NCBI GenBank assembly: GCA_905221605.1
Contig: CAJNDS010002258.1
Span: forward strand, 446,501 to 510,500
Origin: Symbiodinium natans
Lineage: Eukaryota > Sar > Dinophyceae > Suessiales > Symbiodiniaceae
DNA: 64,000 nucleotides
Reading direction: 5' to 3'
Below the pieces are notes generated by a model, which searched no databases, was not told the DNA's origin, and worked only from the letters and a program-made list of their open reading frames with translations. The translations under genes were made by a program, and so were the position numbers. Numbering within the stretch: position 1 is the stretch's first letter; every line of letters starts with the position of its first letter. This document shows, one piece after another, positions 59,655-64,000 of the stretch.

Positions 59655-62600
59655 CCTCTCTCTCGCTCTCTCTCTCTCTCTGCCAGACAACAGCAAACTT
59701 GTCGCGTCAAATTTTCGCCCCACAACACAAAACGAAGGTCTAAAAGTGACGACAACAGCGCACCCCACCTTCCTCATCCTTGTAGTTGCGCATTTGAGAC
59801 GCCAGCAGCGAACGAATGTCCAAAGACGACGCCAGTTACGAGGATGGCGCGCCCCACGTGCTTCATCCTCGTAACTGTCAGCACATTTGAGGCGTCAACA
59901 CCAAACCAAGGTTCAAAAGTTACGACAGCTATGAGGGAACACAGGGACCCTTCTGCTACATGACACGTCCCGGAACAACCACAGTCGGACATCTCGTGCG
60001 AGCACTGTACTGCATGCATACATTCCGAATCTTGTGGCTGCTGTGACATGCTGGAAGCCCGCTTGTCACGTTTGGCTTGACTGTCCTATAGAGTTTACCC
60101 CTCAGTGTGGCTGCACTTCATGTGTCCAAAACTACTGCCAACAGCTCTAAAGGAATAGAGCGAGCTCTTTGAAGGACGGAGCTGCAGCAGAGGCATTGCC
60201 GCGATTGTCCGGTTGGTCCTCTCCTTGGCCAGAAGCCACCAAGAACCAGCGTGCTTCTCCACTTGGGTCACTTGAGGGGGTTGCATGAGGACGTTTTGTG
60301 AATGATTGACCGGCCTGATGTGTTCAGAGTGCTTAGCACCTTGGCAGTGCCAAACAATCTGTTGGATGCGTCAGAAAATGCAATTGTGCATGCAATTGTG
60401 CATGCGTTTTCCTTCCACCTGTCATGTGTAAGGCAAAGTGCTCATGGTACGCAATGCTGTGGAAGGCCATGCGCCAAACCTGTCCTGTTCTGTAAGCTGA
60501 CGCTCCTTGCAAACTGCACATGCCGAGACCATTGCAAGCAAGTGCCTCTTGCACCGATCCTGGCAGGCTCTTGCTTACTTGATTGCTCACCAGGCCATTT
60601 CCTCAGGATCAAAGTGTGCTAAGATCAGAAATCATTTGGGCTACGCTGAGGCTAAAGGCCCAAAGTTTTGCTGACAGTGCTCATGATGCCGCAGGCTTCT
60701 TTGAGAATGCCGGCGCGTGCGACCCGTGTTCGAATGGCACCTTCCGCTCAGAGGCCACCAAATCTAAGTTCACCTTGACATTGATCAGCCGGAGCTGCTG
60801 TTCTTTCTGTTGGTCAACCGAAGACCCCCAGCAAGCAAGAGGGTGGGGGGGGTGGGGGGTGGGGGGGGGGGTGGCAGTACTGCTAGGGGGGGGGCGGGGT
60901 GGGGGGTGGGCAGGAGGTCTTCACTGACGCCGCCCCGGCTGGGGTGGGCGGATAGCTGCTGTTCGTTTGCGAGAGCTCCTATGGCAATGTTACAGGTGTT
61001 GTAACATCGGGAAAGAGAGACTCGGCTTGCCAGGGCATGCCCTCCCATGAATGCCATGCCTGCCCTCTGGGATACTTCAGCCAGCTGCGCCGAACCCAGC
61101 CATGGCATCATGCGTCGATAATTGGGCGGAGGGGTGATAGTAGGGCGTACTAGAATCCTAATTAAGGACTGTTAGTACTAAACCAGTAGCGAGCGAGAGC
61201 CGGTCGTGTGGGTAAAATGCCCAGGGGCCTCGCGCAATGCGAGAGGTGCTGGGCGGGCACCTTCGGGCCCGCTGAGGGGCTGCTGGGTCCCTGGATCTGT
61301 GGACGTTCACCCTTGAAACATCAATACAGAATATGTGTACTATACATTCAAATTCAGTAGGCATGTATCTATCTATGTGTATGTATATATATATATATCT
61401 TTGTTTTATTTGTATGTCATGTTTATACCATAATATAGTTGAGAGGCCGAAGTGCGAACTATGCGCTCCAGGCAGTCGCCTCGGCATAGGAACCCTGTTA
61501 AGATGGATTTACCCATCTCATCGGTGGTCATCATCAGGTACGTTTACGAATGGGGCCGGCTACTCGAGGTGCCGGCGGTGTCCTCCAGGCACCATGCTCG
61601 CCCTTGACTTTCTGAGACGTGTTAATCCGAGACAAGGGCCACCAAGCACTTGCAATTGCCCATGTGATTCTGTTCAGGCCGCTTCTCCGCGAAGTTCGGG
61701 GCTTCCGAGCATCTCGACTTATATGTTACACGAATTTACACACATGCACAGCATGACTTGGGGATCTTTCGCTGGGCCACCGAAAAAGAAGCCCGAGGCA
61801 TGTCCTTGGAGCTCAGGTGCCGAAAGTGCGCGAGTGGTACAATTGCCAACAACTCTGGGGCAAGCGTTGCCTGCGACTGCAAAGGAGTAATTTGCAAGGA
61901 TTGCAAGGGTTTTGTGGGGATGGTTTGAGAATAAGCTGAACAGGGTCCATGGAAGGGTTTTACCCGGACATCTCCCACCTGAGGCTTGCGACTCTTGTGA
62001 ACCAGGGTCGATGAGTGTCCTGGATGCAACACGTTGTGATCTGCCAGGGCCTCGGACTCGGGGAAGATCATCTGTCACGGCAAGATCAATCAGAGCGCTC
62101 AGTTGGCAGGTGCCCTACAGGCCGGCATCAGCCAGGCTACGGCAAATCGTCCTGCATCGAGGCACCGGCCGCTTTGGGCGAGCCCTGCGAGTGTCGGAGG
62201 TTGCTAGCCTTGCTGTCTTTTTCATGGCGCATGGGGCACAGCTATTGTCATTCGAGTTGACCAGTGCCAACATCTGCGTTTTGCAGCGTATCAGCATCGT
62301 CACTCAACTAGAGGATTGTCGTGCGGGATATCGCCGGTAAGACGAACTTGTGCAGGACCATGCCGGCTCTTCAAGTCCATTGCCAGAGCCAGAGCGTACG
62401 AGCACGCAGCATGAGTTAAAGTAATGGTTTGGGATGTTCCCGGATTCGAGTACCCCCTCTTATAATCCCTATTAAGGACTGCTAGTATAAAGGGTGAACA
62501 TACCATGCCATGGCCAGGCAGGCCGTGGCACGATCAGTGCTGTTTTTCGTGAGCACCTGAGGCCTGGAACTGCCACGCCCTCGAATGCCAAAGGCCGGTC

Positions 62601-63520
62601 TCTGGATCTGATGTATACTTTCTGCTGCGAAGCTTAGGCTACTAATTCTGCTACCCCCCCTCCAATCCGCCTGTGAGGATATTTCCTGGTACGATACCTC
62701 AGTGTGGGGGCCATAGCTGGCCAGAGTGTCTACAGCGGCGCGATGCGGCGCGGCATCATGCACTGGGCACTTGGAGATTCTTTTGGGTCCCTTGTTGGAG
62801 AAGAAGGCTGACAGCCTTCTGCGGCATTCTACGGCTTTCAGACTTGCCACGACTTTCTGGGATGGAAAATAGAGCAGTGCCCAAGTCAAGGTCAATGGGA
62901 GCAGGCCATCTGCACTGATTGAGCGATGCGATGCTATGCCAGAGGTGGGCTTCTTGTTCTGCAAAGTGCATGCCGCTTTGCTCCTGCAAGCATGCAGAGT
63001 TCGCGCGCAGAGCATCTGCAGAATCAACTGCCAGAGGCATGCTTGACACACGAAGCATGTGCAGAAGGGCATGCCGGTCGCCACTGCGCCACACTCATGA
63101 CGAACAACTTGGCAATCATCCGGGTCTTTTTAGTATCCATTCGTCCAGGCTACTCTTGCCTCCCTGGCTTCATCAGCAGCGGGACTTGCAGCCGGTGTCC
63201 AGACCGACTATGCTGCCTGGCTCTGGAGTAGCAGATGCAGCTTTCAGCCAGTTCGCTTTGACACTTCCCAAGTACCAGTTGCCCTCCAGCTCAGACGGAG
63301 TCCTTTTCGCTGCGTTGCGGGCTGAGTTGGTTATCCGTTGACTCGCACAATCGGCTCTGAATCTGACTCAATGGACCTGAGGATGTATTTCTTTGGCTAT
63401 GTGGTTATCATCCAGCTGCTCATGGCAATGGTAGACCTGGCCAGCAAGAAGGACGCAAGTCGGTTAGACAGCGGAGCATGCCTCGATGGTTGCATTGGGC
63501 TGGCACACAGTATCTTTTGC
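59190..63520 (+). CDS. Cysteine-rich GCC2/GCC3-repeat membrane protein (partial)
   Basis: Many small exons, each after AG|G, encode repeats of the C-x2-C-x-x-G-[TSF] type found in ephrin-receptor-like GCC2/GCC3 domains: ACSQCPDGQ (about 59205), CLLDCSPGHFL (60566), ACDPCSNGTF (60713), ECHACPLGYF (61045), KCELCAPGS (61450), CRRCPPGTM (61570), CRKCASGTIANNSG (61820), ACDSCEPGSMS (61990), CPTGRHQPGYGKSSC (62110) and CLPGFISSGTCSRCPD (63150). A hydrophobic segment at about 63371-63450 (YFFGYVVIIQLLMAM) is a likely membrane helix. This fits a surface receptor-like protein with an extracellular Cys-rich stalk. Exon joins were not fully solved, and exons between 62.2 and 63.1 kb are missing. The gene may extend past the window. 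Confidence 0.65.
59585..59681. repeat. (CT)n pyrimidine microsatellite
   Basis: Nearly pure C/T tract, mostly CT dinucleotides. It generates false ORFs on both strands. Confidence 0.9.
60840..60911. repeat. G-rich tract with several G-runs
   Basis: More than six runs of four or more G within 72 bp on the + strand, inside an intron of the cysteine-rich gene. It could fold as a G-quadruplex. Confidence 0.8.
61155..61180. repeat. Copy of dispersed TAAGGACTGTTAGTA motif
   Basis: Reads ATCCTAATTAAGGACTG followed by TTAGTACTA. Related copies lie at 62464-62490, 25501-25520 and, inverted, at 24035-24049, 24113-24133 and 27349-27368. Confidence 0.6.
62464..62490. repeat. Copy of dispersed TAAGGACTG(T/C)TAGTA motif
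   Basis: Reads AATCCCTATTAAGGACTG followed by CTAGTATAA. It is the best-preserved copy and, like 61155-61180, lies within an intron of the cysteine-rich gene. Confidence 0.6.
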
Positions 63521-64000
63521 TGAGTGGTAGACGGGTGGACGTACTGCGTTCTCTGCTTCAAGAAGAGTCTTTGTTTCCGTGTAGGACTGTCACATGATTC
63601 TCTTCAAGATCTTGCTAAACCACTGTATTGCCATGAGACCTGGCAGCAGCTGGCAGCACTGCACGTCATACCATAGAAACTCAACGAGCATACTTCACCG
63701 CCGGATCAGGGCCGTGCTCGGCTCTCAGATCCAGCGCTACATCACCCAGGCAGCTGCAATCATTAGCCCTGGAATGTTTGGGGCCGGGAAGGTAGTAGGT
63801 GCCGGAAGCCACCGATGTTTGTTGAAGCCAGGCGGGCTTGCGCAAGCCTCAGCTTCAGGCCCATTGCAGCAAGAAGGCTCTCTCTCAAAGGCACCGTTTT
63901 TTCCCTTGGAACCCTTTTTGAATGTTCTTGACAACGCCGAGGCTAAGCGACAACGTGGCCATCAAGCTCATGTTGGAGATCCTTTTGGCCACAGATGGGG
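63521..64000. other. Window end, possible further exons
   Basis: A + strand frame around 63700-63780 (QIQRYITQAAAIISPGMF) is protein-like and might be a further exon of the cysteine-rich membrane protein. The joins were not resolved. Confidence 0.25.

Overview
This window reads as nuclear DNA of a dinoflagellate, most likely a Suessiales-type alga (Symbiodiniaceae or Polarella-like; the genus cannot be fixed from sequence alone). The grounds are: every gene I could confirm lies on the + strand; two ion channels of the EF-hand type common in dinoflagellates; plastid-targeted proteins whose leaders look like signal peptide plus transit peptide with a Phe after the cleavage site; a near-identical tandem array of chlorophyll a/c light-harvesting genes; TTTAGGG-type telomeric repeats; and introns with GT, GC or GA donors and an AG|G acceptor. 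None of the genes can be read correctly as plain open reading frames, so most exon joins below were worked out by hand from frame and family motifs.

Layout. 9-2988: 3' part of a voltage-gated cation channel with two EF-hands. 3615-8740: a plastid-type EamA/DMT transporter with a giant intron that holds a 301-bp TIR element. 8741-16743: no recognisable gene. 16744-18245: a protein with two dsRNA-binding-like domains. 19698-20002: one unidentified exon. 20300-21685: an intronless endonuclease/exonuclease/phosphatase (CCR4/nocturnin-like) enzyme with a long insertion. 23595-25400: telomere-like tracts and 21-bp tandem repeats. 27430-30390: a second EF-hand voltage-gated channel built from very small exons. 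32830-46633: four tandem light-harvesting genes with a period of about 3.46 kb. 46634-54343: about 7.7 kb of unrelated DNA, including a coiled-coil ORF bracketed by telomeric repeats. 54344-57256: a fifth light-harvesting copy. 58163-58563: unidentified exons. About 59190 to 63520: a cysteine-rich GCC2/GCC3-repeat membrane protein.

Main result. The light-harvesting gene is not the 525-residue ORF that a six-frame reading shows. Each of the five copies encodes a 674-residue protein in six exons. The first 1510-nt exon carries two complete LHC units, and five small exons (92, 84, 69, 96, 174 nt) carry a third unit. The donors are GC, GT, GC, GC and GA, and the acceptors are all AG|G. All 25 splice sites are intact in the five copies. 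The exon 1 protein is identical in all copies, while the introns fall into two mosaic classes, which points to recent amplification with gene conversion.
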